Below are positions 1 through 6,339 of a DNA stretch of 7,966 bases, one piece after another; within the stretch, counting starts at the first letter, position 1, and each line of letters starts with the position of its first letter. A program made the translations under genes and the position numbers. Under the pieces are notes generated by a model. It was not told where the DNA came from. It worked only from the letters and a program-made list of their open reading frames with translations, and searched no databases. The stretch is taken from NCBI GenBank assembly GCA_029071285.1, contig JAIEAS010000234.1, positions 1 to 7,966 on the forward strand, in the 5' to 3' direction. This DNA is from Clostridia bacterium (GTDB lineage: Bacteria; Bacillota; Clostridia; Christensenellales; Borkfalkiaceae).

Positions 1-54
1 CCAACCCCACATTCCGCTACGCCTCGTGGGCTCGGTGATGTTTATAAGAGACAG
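1..54. other. Sequencing adapter remnant (Nextera/Tn5 read-2 end) at contig edge
   Basis: Bases 21-54 align without gaps to the 34-base Illumina Nextera read-2 transposase adapter, with 31 of 34 matches (differences at 22, 36 and 42). The last 19 bases (36-54) are the Tn5 mosaic end with two mismatches, finishing in the characteristic ATAAGAGACAG. Genomic coding sequence starts immediately after, at 55. Bases 1-20 have no coding or regulatory character; they sit where an index and P7 end would be but do not match well enough to confirm this. The adapter happens to be open in the frame of the following gene and translates as ...GDVYKRQ, a peptide typical of adapter-contaminated database proteins. 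This stretch should be treated as artefact, not biology. Confidence 0.93.
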
Positions 55-507
55 GAAGTAAAGGACAAGTCGCCCTTCGATTTGTCGGGCGGACAAAAAC
101 GCCGCGTCGCAATCGCGGGAGTTATTGTTACCAAACCCGACGTTTTAATTCTTGACGAACCCGCCGCGGGACTTGATCCGCTGGGCAAAAAAGAGATAAT
201 GGAGCTTCTGCACAAGCTTCACAGGGAGTGGTGCAGAACGGTCATAATCGTTTCGCACGATATGGACGAAGTTGCCGAAAACTGCACCAGAGCCGCCGTA
301 ATTTCAAACGGCGAAGTGGTTCTCTGCGACAGCCCCGCAAAGATTTTTGCGGAAGAGCAAAGACTTTTACAACTCGGGCTCGACGTGCCGCTCACGTCTA
401 AAATCTGCGCCGAACTAAAAAAGTACGGCATAGAAGTGGAGTGCGACTGCACCGCGCGGGATTTTGCGGAAAATATAATCGGAATTTACGGAGGCGGCAA
501 TGCTTAA
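55..507 (+). CDS. ecfA2: Energy-coupling factor transporter ATPase EcfA2, C-terminal part (5' truncated)
   Basis: This is the C-terminal roughly 150 residues of an ABC ATPase of an ECF-type uptake system, which powers import of vitamins or metal ions by S-components through EcfT at the cytoplasmic face of the membrane. Visible are the lead-in KDKSPFDLSGGQ typical of EcfA2 with the ABC signature LSGGQ (82-96), Walker B ILDEPAAGLD with the catalytic Glu at 157-159, and the H-loop His (256-258) in IIVSHD. The Walker A and Q-loop half is missing because the contig is cut and joined to an adapter at 54/55. The TTG at 82 is the Leu of LSGGQ, not a start codon. The D-loop region reads EPAAGLD where EPTAGLD is commoner. 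The gene overlaps ecfT by 8 bases. The choice of EcfA2 over EcfA1 rests on motif wording and position just before ecfT and is fairly secure. Confidence 0.9.
   Translation, partial: EVKDKSPFDLSGGQKRRVAIAGVIVTKPDVLILDEPAAGLDPLGKKEIMELLHKLHREWCRTVIIVSHDMDEVAENCTRAAVISNGEVVLCDSPAKIFAEEQRLLQLGLDVPLTSKICAELKKYGIEVECDCTARDFAENIIGIYGGGNA
490..494 (+). promoter_or_regulatory. Shine-Dalgarno for ecfT inside the ecfA2 end
   Basis: GGAGG lies 5 bases before the ATG at 500 and is embedded in the last Gly codons of ecfA2. It fixes the ecfT start and implies translational coupling across the 8-base gene overlap. Confidence 0.8.
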
Positions 508-1345
508 AGACGTAACTTTCGGTCAGTACTATCCTGTAAATTCTTTCGCGCACAAATCCGACCCGAGAATAAAACTGCTCGCTTTAATCGCGTATATCGT
601 CGCGCTGTTTCTTGCAAAAAATTTCTACGGAATGGCGGTCTGTTTTCTCGTCCTCGTTATCAGTATAATCGCCTCGCGCGTGCCTCTCGGCAAGGTTCTG
701 CGCTCTGTCAAGGGAATACTGATACTGCTTGCGTTCACCGCAATATTAAACCTGTTTTTCCACGGCGGCGAGATTTTGCTCGTTCACTGGAAGTTTATAA
801 AAATTTATCAAGAGGGAATAATTTTTACCGTATTCCTCGTTTTAAGACTGTTTTTCCTCGTGATGGGCTCGGCGCTTTTAACCCTTACAACAACGCCGGT
901 TGAACTCACCGACGGCATCGAAAGCTTGCTTACGCCATTAAAATGGGTGCGCTTTCCCGTGCACGAGCTTGCGCTTATAATGTCAATCGCGCTTCGTTTT
1001 ATTCCCACTTTGATAGACGAAACAAACCGCATTATTTCGGCGCAGAAAGCTAGGGGCGCGGACTTCGAAAGCGGAAACCTTTTCAAGCGCATTAAGGCGG
1101 TTATTCCCATTCTGATACCCCTTCTGATAAGCGCGTTCCGCCGCGCGGAAGAGCTCGGCGACGCAATGGACGCGCGCTGTTACTCGGGCTCGAAAAACAG
1201 AACCAAATACAAAAAACTGACTATCGGCTGGCGGGACGTTATTATATTTTTGCTGTACGCGGCAATGGTGGCGGGAGTGGTGCTTTTCAATATTTACGCC
1301 GCCGATATCTTCCCGCAGATATACGAGTATATAAGGATAAGCTGA
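500..1345 (+). CDS. ecfT: Energy-coupling factor transporter transmembrane protein EcfT
   Basis: EcfT is the membrane scaffold that links the two ATPases EcfA1/A2 to exchangeable substrate-binding S-components in ECF importers. The 281 residues have hydrophobic segments near 25-38, 43-58, 70-87, 107-130, 155-170, 200-212 and 246-268. Two cytoplasmic coupling motifs are visible: AQKARG (181-186) and AMDARC (222-227), the paired Ala-Arg-Gly type helices that dock into the ATPases. In the second the usual Gly is Cys. N-terminal SDPRIKLL (20-27) is the typical EcfT opening after the YYPVNSFAHK lead. Length is slightly above the usual 265 or so. The start has GGAGG 5 bases upstream; the stop shares one base with the truA start (TGATG). 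The order ecfA2-ecfT-truA is the standard Firmicutes arrangement. Which substrate is imported cannot be told, since no S-component is in the window. Confidence 0.95.
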   Translation: MLKDVTFGQYYPVNSFAHKSDPRIKLLALIAYIVALFLAKNFYGMAVCFLVLVISIIASRVPLGKVLRSVKGILILLAFTAILNLFFHGGEILLVHWKFIKIYQEGIIFTVFLVLRLFFLVMGSALLTLTTTPVELTDGIESLLTPLKWVRFPVHELALIMSIALRFIPTLIDETNRIISAQKARGADFESGNLFKRIKAVIPILIPLLISAFRRAEELGDAMDARCYSGSKNRTKYKKLTIGWRDVIIFLLYAAMVAGVVLFNIYAADIFPQIYEYIRIS

Positions 1346-2103
1346 TGAAATACGCCCTTTTAATTGCCTACGACGGCACCGCTTACGGCGGCTGGCAGAT
1401 ACAGCACAACGCGGTTACCGTTCAGGAAAAACTCACTTGCTCACTTGAACAGGTGTTGGGATTTAAAGTGAACGTCACCGCAAGCGGCAGAACGGACAGC
1501 GGCGTACACGCGGCGGCGCAGGTGTGCTGTTTCGAAGCGGACTGCACTGTTCCGCCCGAAAGAATGGCGGACGCGTTAAACGTTTATCTTCCCGACGATA
1601 TAAGGGTATTGCAGTCGGCGGAAGCACCAAAGGGCTTTGATGCGGTAACTTCCGCAAAGAAAAAAACCTACTGCTACCGCGTATATTTCTCTAAGCGGAG
1701 TAACCCTTTAAAGGACAGATACGCCGTAAATATCAAATTCGATATCGATATCGACAAGCTTAATTTTATTGCAAAAAAATTCGAGGGCGAGCACGATTTC
1801 AAAGCGTACTGCGCGTCGGGTTCGCAGGTTAAAACCACGGTAAGAAAGATTTACTCGGTTGAGGTTAAAACCCGCGATTTCCGCGGCAGCCGAGACGTTG
1901 AAATATACGTAACGGGCAACGGATTTTTATACAATATGGTGCGCACGCTTGCGGGTACTATGCTCGACTTTGCCGCGGGCAGACTCGGAGAGCAGGATAT
2001 AATAAACTCGCTTGAAAAAGGTGACAGAAACTCGGTCGGAAAAACTATGCCGCCGCAGGGACTTACTTTGGAGAGCGTCGATTACGGAATTAAACTGTTC
2101 TGA
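1345..2103 (+). CDS. truA: tRNA pseudouridine(38-40) synthase TruA
   Basis: TruA isomerises uridines 38, 39 and 40 in the anticodon stem-loop of many tRNAs to pseudouridine, in the cytoplasm as a dimer. The 252-residue length is normal. The catalytic motif GRTDSGVHA spans residues 48-56 with the nucleophile Asp51 (the family usually has GRTDAGVHA; Ala to Ser is mild). Other family signatures are the opening YDGTAYGGWQ (9-18), KKKTYCYRVY near 104-113 and FLYNMVRTLAGT near 195-206. The start is supported by AAGGA 7 bases upstream and by the one-base overlap with ecfT, so it is the distal gene of the ECF operon. A weak terminator hairpin includes its last codons. Assignment is firm. Confidence 0.96.
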   Translation: MKYALLIAYDGTAYGGWQIQHNAVTVQEKLTCSLEQVLGFKVNVTASGRTDSGVHAAAQVCCFEADCTVPPERMADALNVYLPDDIRVLQSAEAPKGFDAVTSAKKKTYCYRVYFSKRSNPLKDRYAVNIKFDIDIDKLNFIAKKFEGEHDFKAYCASGSQVKTTVRKIYSVEVKTRDFRGSRDVEIYVTGNGFLYNMVRTLAGTMLDFAAGRLGEQDIINSLEKGDRNSVGKTMPPQGLTLESVDYGIKLF

Positions 2104-2118
2104 ATTTAACGGTTTTTT
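2092..2118 (+). terminator. Weak intrinsic terminator overlapping the truA stop
   Basis: AAACTGTT (2092-2099) pairs with AACGGTTT (2108-2115) through eight pairs, one of them G-U, with an 8-base loop, and six T (2113-2118) follow or overlap the 3' arm. The stem is AT-rich, so termination may be partial. It sits at the end of the ecfA2-ecfT-truA unit, where one would expect a stop. Confidence 0.45.
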
Positions 2119-2130
2119 CACATAGCGGTT

Positions 2131-2159
2131 TTATTTTCACCACTTAACCATAATATAAT
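2131..2159 (+). promoter_or_regulatory. Candidate sigma-A promoter for the membrane protein gene
   Basis: A perfect TATAAT (2154-2159) lies 21 bases before the ATG at 2181. At a 17-base spacing the -35 would be TTATTT (2131-2136), a poor match to TTGACA. The -10 and its position after a terminator make it plausible; the -35 is weak. Confidence 0.45.
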
Positions 2160-2180
2160 TTAGGTGTACAGGGAGAAATT

Positions 2181-3047
2181 ATGGACTTTTTCGAATACGC
2201 ATCTTTTGCGAGGTACTTCGTCAGCGCAAACAACTATTGGGTATCGTACCTTGTGGGCGGTCTGTGTTTTTTAATCGTATTCGTTTTTCAGGCGGTTGCG
2301 CTTTATACGATTGCGGTAAAAGCGGGCTATAAAAACAAGTGGATGGCGTTTATCCCTTTTTTCAACACTTACTATATAGGCGTGTGCGCGCAGAAAAACA
2401 AGTGCTTTAACGCCATAAATGCAAAGGTAATCGGCGCGATTGCAGCCGTTTTCGAGTTTGTTCTCGTTGCTGCGTATATCGTAAACGACGTAGCCTATTC
2501 GTACGTAAAAGAGTATCAGTATTACGTGGAAGTGCCTTACGCTTTGGGTACTTATTTAGAGCCTCATTTGGGGGAGGTTCCCGCACATCTCGCGTGGGCG
2601 GCTTGGTGCTATAATTATCTCGGCACCGTGCTGAATTTCGTGGAGCTTGCTTATCTGCTCGTCAACGTTGCGCTGCTGATTTGTTTCTTCCAGACCTATG
2701 CATGCCGCAGATATCTGGTGTTTGCAATTACGAGCGTGCTTTTCCCCATAAGCGGAATTCTGTTCTTCGTCGTGCGCAACAACAAGGGCGTGAACTACCG
2801 CGATTATATGCGCGCGGAGCAGGCAAGGCAGTACCAGATGTACCAGCAATATCAGCAGTACTACCACAGACAACAGCAGCAGAATTACGACAGAAATCCT
2901 TACGAGAGCCCCTACGATAAAAACCCGTACGAGGGCGCACCTCAGAACAATCAGCGTCAGAACCCGCCCGAGGACCCGTTCGGCGGACTGGGCGAAAGCG
3001 GCGGAAACGACAAAAATTCAACGCCGTTTGACGATTTCAATAACTGA
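2181..3047 (+). CDS. Uncharacterised multi-pass membrane protein with Gln/Tyr-rich C-terminal tail
   Basis: The function is unknown. The 288-residue protein has four clear hydrophobic segments (about 22-46, 82-104, 146-171, 178-198) and a polar C-terminal tail of some 85 residues. Between the first two segments is KAGYKNKWMAFIPFFNTYYI (47-66). This resembles the 'Gly-x(n)-Trp-x-AxIPxxN' element seen in small uncharacterised bacterial membrane proteins of the DUF5684 kind; that is recalled resemblance, not a search result. The tail begins after NNKGVNYRDYM, first Gln/Tyr-rich (217-236), then with NPYE/SPYD/NPYE near-repeats (239-252), then acidic with DPFGG and TPFDD. The start has GGGAG 6 bases upstream. 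It is a single-gene unit with its own candidate promoter and a strong terminator. There is no signal peptide cleavage site that I can recognise, and the side of the membrane bearing the tail is not determined. Confidence 0.85.
   Translation: MDFFEYASFARYFVSANNYWVSYLVGGLCFLIVFVFQAVALYTIAVKAGYKNKWMAFIPFFNTYYIGVCAQKNKCFNAINAKVIGAIAAVFEFVLVAAYIVNDVAYSYVKEYQYYVEVPYALGTYLEPHLGEVPAHLAWAAWCYNYLGTVLNFVELAYLLVNVALLICFFQTYACRRYLVFAITSVLFPISGILFFVVRNNKGVNYRDYMRAEQARQYQMYQQYQQYYHRQQQQNYDRNPYESPYDKNPYEGAPQNNQRQNPPEDPFGGLGESGGNDKNSTPFDDFNN
2829..2963 (+). repeat. Low-complexity Gln/Tyr/Asn-rich coding tract
   Basis: Codons 217-261 of the membrane protein encode a run dominated by Gln, Tyr and Asn (for example MYQQYQQYYHRQQQQNY) followed by NPYE-SPYD-NPYE units. 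CAG, CAA and TAC/TAT codons alternate without a strict DNA period, so this is protein-level low complexity rather than a simple microsatellite. Confidence 0.75.
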
Positions 3048-3049
3048 TT

Positions 3050-3075
3050 AAAGCGCGGAGCTTCCGCGCTTTTTT
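3050..3075 (+). terminator. Strong intrinsic terminator after the membrane protein gene
   Basis: AAAGCGCGG (3050-3058) pairs perfectly with CCGCGCTTT (3064-3072) around a 5-base loop, with the T-run 3070-3075 completing it. A GC core of six pairs and the position 2 bases after the stop codon make this a convincing Rho-independent terminator. Confidence 0.92.
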
Positions 3076-3076
3076 G

Positions 3077-3105
3077 TTGCATAAGAGTGAAAAAGATGTT
3101 ATACT
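3077..3105 (+). promoter_or_regulatory. Extended -10 promoter for mnmE-holA
   Basis: TGtTATACT gives an extended -10 (TG at 3097-3098, TATACT at 3100-3105). Exactly 17 bases upstream is TTGCAT (3077-3082), which matches the first three bases of TTGACA. Predicted transcription would start near 3112, leaving a leader of about 24 bases before the mnmE ATG. The -35 begins two bases after the preceding terminator T-run. Confidence 0.7.
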
Positions 3106-3135
3106 CTGTTTATAAATTGTAATTCACGGTGTTTT

Positions 3136-4446
3136 ATGACTGACGTAATTTCCGCAATATCAACGGCCGCCGGAACGGGCGGCGTTGCGATAATAAGACT
3201 GAGCGGCGAGGGCTCGCTTGAAATCGCCGCAAAAATGTTTACGCCGTCCGCCAAAATCAAAGCGGAAGATTTCATTCCGAATATGATGTACACGGGAGTA
3301 ACCCAGGGCGACGGATTTTGCGACTACGGAATGTGCGTATACTTCAAAGCGCCCAAATCGTTCACGGGCGAGGACGTCGTGGAATTTCACTGTCACGGCG
3401 GCGTGCAGATAGCAAGAGGGATACTCGCAAAAACACTGTCGCTCGGCGCGCGCGCAGCCGAAAAGGGCGAGTTTACAAAACGCGCTTTTTTAAACGGTAA
3501 ACTCTCGCTGTCGTCAGCCGAGGGTATGATAGATATGATTAACGCCGAAAGCCTCGCGGCTCTTCGCGCGGGCAGTATGCTTTACAGCGAAAAGCTCACG
3601 GCGGAGATAAAGGAGCTTCAGAGCGGACTGCAGGACGTGCTTGCGGAAATCGCCGCCGATATCGATTATCCCGAAGAAGATCTGGACGGCTTGAACGAGA
3701 GTGCTATAAAATCAAAAATAGAAGCCGTTTCGCAAAAGCTCGAAAGGCTTGCCGCGTCGTATTCGTGCGGTAAAAAAATCAAGGACGGCGTAACGGTCGC
3801 AATCTGCGGCAAACCCAATACGGGCAAAAGCTCGCTTTTAAACGCGCTTCTGGGCTACGACAAAGCAATCGTTTCGGACGAGGCGGGAACCACCCGCGAC
3901 GCAGTCGAGGGCGAACTTAAGATAGACGGCGTCAAGTACAATTTAGTAGACACCGCGGGAATACGCGATAGAGCGGGCAACGTTGAAAGCATAGGAATAG
4001 AGCGCGCCAGAAAGATTTTCCGCACCGCCGATATAATTCTGTCCGTCAGCGACGGAGGTGGCGAAGCGGAGATTGAAAACGCGGGCGGCAAGGTTATTAA
4101 AGTTTTCAACAAGTGCGACCTTATAAAGCCTTGCGGAGATTACGATATAGCTGTGTCCGCAAAGACGGGGCAGGGATTAGAAGAGCTTAAAAAACTTCTG
4201 TCCGAAAATTCGGTCGGCGAGCTGTCGCTCGATAAAGCTTATATCATAGAGCAGCGGCATCACGCCGCGTTGGTGTGCGCGAGGGAAAGTCTTGAAAGCG
4301 CGATGCAAAACTGCGGCTCGTTCACGGTGGACGTGCTTGCGATAGATTTAAAAGACGCGTGGGACGCCCTCGGCGAAATCACGGGCGAAACCGCAAACGA
4401 GCAAATTATAAACACCGTATTCGAAAAATTCTGCGTGGGCAAATAA
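3136..4446 (+). CDS. mnmE: tRNA uridine-5-carboxymethylaminomethyl modification GTPase MnmE (TrmE)
   Basis: MnmE works with MnmG to install the carboxymethylaminomethyl group on wobble U34 of several tRNAs, using methylene-tetrahydrofolate and GTP hydrolysis. The N-terminal folate-binding domain (about 1-115) opens with ISAISTAAGTGGVAIIRLSG and contains EFHCHGG and EKGEFTKRAFLNGKLSL. The helical domain is interrupted by a G domain with P-loop GKPNTGKSS (225-233), switch I TTRD (252-255), DTAGI (272-276) and NKCD (325-328). Asn228 is the residue that coordinates the activating K+ ion in the family. The C-terminus is FCVGK with the conserved Cys433. At 436 residues it is slightly shorter than the usual 450-460 but complete. 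The Shine-Dalgarno is weak (GGTG 4 bases before ATG). It is followed after one base by holA. No mnmG is next to it, unlike in many genomes. Confidence 0.97.
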   Translation: MTDVISAISTAAGTGGVAIIRLSGEGSLEIAAKMFTPSAKIKAEDFIPNMMYTGVTQGDGFCDYGMCVYFKAPKSFTGEDVVEFHCHGGVQIARGILAKTLSLGARAAEKGEFTKRAFLNGKLSLSSAEGMIDMINAESLAALRAGSMLYSEKLTAEIKELQSGLQDVLAEIAADIDYPEEDLDGLNESAIKSKIEAVSQKLERLAASYSCGKKIKDGVTVAICGKPNTGKSSLLNALLGYDKAIVSDEAGTTRDAVEGELKIDGVKYNLVDTAGIRDRAGNVESIGIERARKIFRTADIILSVSDGGGEAEIENAGGKVIKVFNKCDLIKPCGDYDIAVSAKTGQGLEELKKLLSENSVGELSLDKAYIIEQRHHAALVCARESLESAMQNCGSFTVDVLAIDLKDAWDALGEITGETANEQIINTVFEKFCVGK

Positions 4447-4447
4447 T

Positions 4448-5422
4448 ATGAAATTTACCGAACTTAAAAACGATATCGCCGCCGGAGCCAGGGGCATTTA
4501 TCTTCTGGAGGGCGACGAAGCATATTACCGTATGAAGGGCGAGGAGCTTATAAAGTCCGCATTTTTGCAGATGCCGGAGCTGAACTTTTCTTCCTTCGAC
4601 GGCGAAAGTCTTAAAGGGGCAAAACTCACCGATCTGACTTCCGCGGTTCAGGCGGTGCCCTTTATGTCAGAAAAGCGTGTCGTTAAAGTAACCTCGCTGT
4701 ACCCGACCGAAAGCGAGTACGAAAATTATCTCAAAAAAACATTTGAAAAATTTCCGCCCGATTCTATTCTGATAATAGTAAACGCGGAAAGTAAAAAGGG
4801 CGTGGACTTAAAGCGCAAGGGCTGCATAACCTACGTTGACTGCAACCGCTCGGACGAAGAAAACGTAGCAAAGTGGGCGTACCTCACTTTGAAGCGCGCG
4901 GGCATTTCCGCGTCGGTTGATTTGTGCAACGTTATCGCAAATTACTGTCTTTGCAATATGTCGCGCGTGGCTTTGGAAGTCGAAAAGATAATCGACTACA
5001 AAAAAGAGGGAACGCTCACTCGCGAAGAGGTGGACGAACTCGTTTTCAAAGACGCTGACTACCGCATTTACGAAATGACGAACGCCGTCGCACGCCGCGA
5101 TTTCAATAAATTTATAACTATCGAAAACGAGCTTTGCCGCAAGGACGGCGACGAAGCACCGCTTCTGTCGGGATTGTTTTCTTACTTCAAAAATCTGCTG
5201 ACGATAATCTCGTCGCGGCAGTCCGACGCGGAGCTTGCCAAACTTTTAAAGATGAAAGAGTTCGGCGTAAAAAAGAGCCGCGAGCAGGCGCAGGCAATCG
5301 GCGTGCAGAAATTAAAGGAATACGTCACCGCCGTATACGACGCTGTTTCGCGCTTGAAGGGCGGACTGACGTTGCCGAAAAACGCCTTGCAAGAGGTAAA
5401 TAATAAATTATTTTTCGATTAA
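4448..5422 (+). CDS. holA: DNA polymerase III subunit delta
   Basis: HolA is the delta subunit of the clamp loader. It opens the beta sliding clamp ring and hands it to primed DNA, as part of the delta-tau/gamma-delta' pentamer. The 324-residue length is typical. Recognisable pieces are the opening IYLLEGDEAYYRMKGEELI (18-36), PFMSEKRVVKV (71-81), the central 'RKGCITYVDC' strand region, a middle helical domain with NYCLCNMSRVALEVEKI and DADYRIYEMTNAVARRD, and the C-terminal collar region ending SRLKGGLTLPKNALQEVNNKL. As expected for delta there is no Walker A motif. It starts one base after the mnmE stop with no good Shine-Dalgarno, so expression probably depends on translational coupling to mnmE. 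A strong hairpin terminator closes the unit. Confidence 0.93.
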   Translation: MKFTELKNDIAAGARGIYLLEGDEAYYRMKGEELIKSAFLQMPELNFSSFDGESLKGAKLTDLTSAVQAVPFMSEKRVVKVTSLYPTESEYENYLKKTFEKFPPDSILIIVNAESKKGVDLKRKGCITYVDCNRSDEENVAKWAYLTLKRAGISASVDLCNVIANYCLCNMSRVALEVEKIIDYKKEGTLTREEVDELVFKDADYRIYEMTNAVARRDFNKFITIENELCRKDGDEAPLLSGLFSYFKNLLTIISSRQSDAELAKLLKMKEFGVKKSREQAQAIGVQKLKEYVTAVYDAVSRLKGGLTLPKNALQEVNNKLFFD

Positions 5423-5435
5423 TGCCAAATTAAGC

Positions 5436-5468
5436 AAAATAAAGCGTTTCAAACGCTTTATTTTTTTT
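5436..5468 (+). terminator. Intrinsic terminator after holA
   Basis: A long perfect hairpin has AAAATAAAGCGTT (5436-5448) pairing with AACGCTTTATTTT (5452-5464) around the tiny loop TCA, and the T-run continues to 5468. The left arm starts A-rich, so the reverse strand also has a U-rich tail; bidirectional activity is possible but there is no opposing gene in the window. Confidence 0.92.
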
Positions 5469-5485
5469 GTATTTAAATATATAAT
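5457..5485 (+). promoter_or_regulatory. Candidate promoter for cdaA overlapping the holA terminator
   Basis: TATAAT (5480-5485) lies 35 bases upstream of the cdaA ATG. A 17-base spacing puts the -35 at TTTATT (5457-5462), which is inside the 3' arm of the holA terminator and matches TTGACA at only three positions. The -10 is good and the -35 poor. Confidence 0.4.
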
Positions 5486-5520
5486 AAAAAAGGAATAAAC
5501 TATTTTGGGAGTTACCGCAC

Positions 5521-6339
5521 ATGGGCAACTGGGCAGAGATTAAAGAGAGTATAGTTACAAATTTCGGAAGTAATTTCGGCGATATGGCGGTTACTTACGT
5601 ATTGCAGCTTATTCTGTACACCGTGCTGTACTATCTTATGTTCAAAGTTCTCAAAAGCAACAAGGGCTCCAAATTTATTCCGGTAATAATTTTCTTCGTT
5701 ATTTTCGCGGGCGTCGCGTTCGCGTCCTCGATGAATATAGATTCGACCTACCTGCTTTTAGTCGTCGCAATGATTGCCCTCATAGTTTTTACTATGTATC
5801 ACACGGAAATCAAGCGTTCGATGCTCAATCTGGGAGCGAAGAAGAGTAAAATTGCAAATATGACGGCAAGCGGAATTGACGGCGTAATCGACGAAATTGT
5901 CCGCGCCGTGCAGAATATGTCCAAAAACGACGTGGGCGCGCTTATCGTCCTTTCCGACAATAACTTGCCCGAGGGAATAGTGGAGAGCGGTACGGTCATT
6001 AACGCCGAAATCACCTCGCAGATGATTGAGGCGGTGTTCTATCCCAAAGCGCCCTTACACGACGGTGCGCTTATACTCGAGGGCGTAAAACTGTACGCCG
6101 CGGGCTGCTTTCTGCCTATTTTCGAGAATGAAAACCTGCCCAAGGAGATGGGCAGCCGCCACCGCGCCGCACTCGGCGTAACTACGGTTGCAAGCGTAAC
6201 CGCAATCGTCGTTTCGGAAGAAACGGGCATAATTTCAATTGTCAAAAACGGCAATATTAAAAGGTACGCCGACGCGGCAGACTTAAAGAACGCGCTCAGC
6301 GAATACTACTGGACCGAACTTTCCGCGGAGGGTAAATAA
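5521..6339 (+). CDS. cdaA: Membrane-bound diadenylate cyclase CdaA (DAC domain)
   Basis: CdaA joins two ATP into cyclic di-AMP, the second messenger that controls potassium and osmolyte uptake and cell-wall integrity in Gram-positive bacteria. The 272 residues match the usual length of about 273. Three membrane segments (about 22-44, 52-69, 76-93) are followed by the linker YHTEIKRSMLNLGA and a C-terminal DAC domain. It carries the catalytic DGA motif (181-183, in LHDGALIL) and the ATP-binding RHR motif (213-215, in MGSRHRAALG), both intact, so the enzyme should be active. The start has GGGAG 9 bases upstream. The stop overlaps a 36-codon membrane ORF by one base (TAATG). In most Bacillota the next genes are cdaR and glmM; here neither full gene follows. 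The three-TM-plus-DAC layout excludes DisA and CdaS. Confidence 0.96.
   Translation: MGNWAEIKESIVTNFGSNFGDMAVTYVLQLILYTVLYYLMFKVLKSNKGSKFIPVIIFFVIFAGVAFASSMNIDSTYLLLVVAMIALIVFTMYHTEIKRSMLNLGAKKSKIANMTASGIDGVIDEIVRAVQNMSKNDVGALIVLSDNNLPEGIVESGTVINAEITSQMIEAVFYPKAPLHDGALILEGVKLYAAGCFLPIFENENLPKEMGSRHRAALGVTTVASVTAIVVSEETGIISIVKNGNIKRYADAADLKNALSEYYWTELSAEGK
6327..6332 (+). promoter_or_regulatory. Strong Shine-Dalgarno for the 36-codon ORF
   Basis: GGAGGG lies 6 bases before the ATG at 6339, within the last codons of cdaA (Ala-Glu-Gly-Lys). It is among the best ribosome sites in the window and decides in favour of the small ORF being translated. Confidence 0.8.

Noticed and set aside
82..84. 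TTG as a start codon for the first gene
   Set aside because: It is the Leu of the LSGGQ signature of an ABC ATPase; family-like sequence continues upstream to base 55, so the gene is truncated, not short.
1735..1760. GATATC tandem pattern in truA
   Set aside because: It is a coding stretch for repeated Asp-Ile (DIDID); too short to be a meaningful repeat.
5134..5403. 89-codon + strand open frame overlapping the end of holA
   Set aside because: It is another frame of holA with an Arg/Lys-rich composition typical of a shifted frame, and has no ribosome site of its own that matters.
5423..5520. c-di-AMP (ydaO) riboswitch or other structured leader before cdaA
   Set aside because: The region is 98 bases, mostly the holA terminator and AT-rich promoter-like sequence, with no further hairpin or recognisable riboswitch core.
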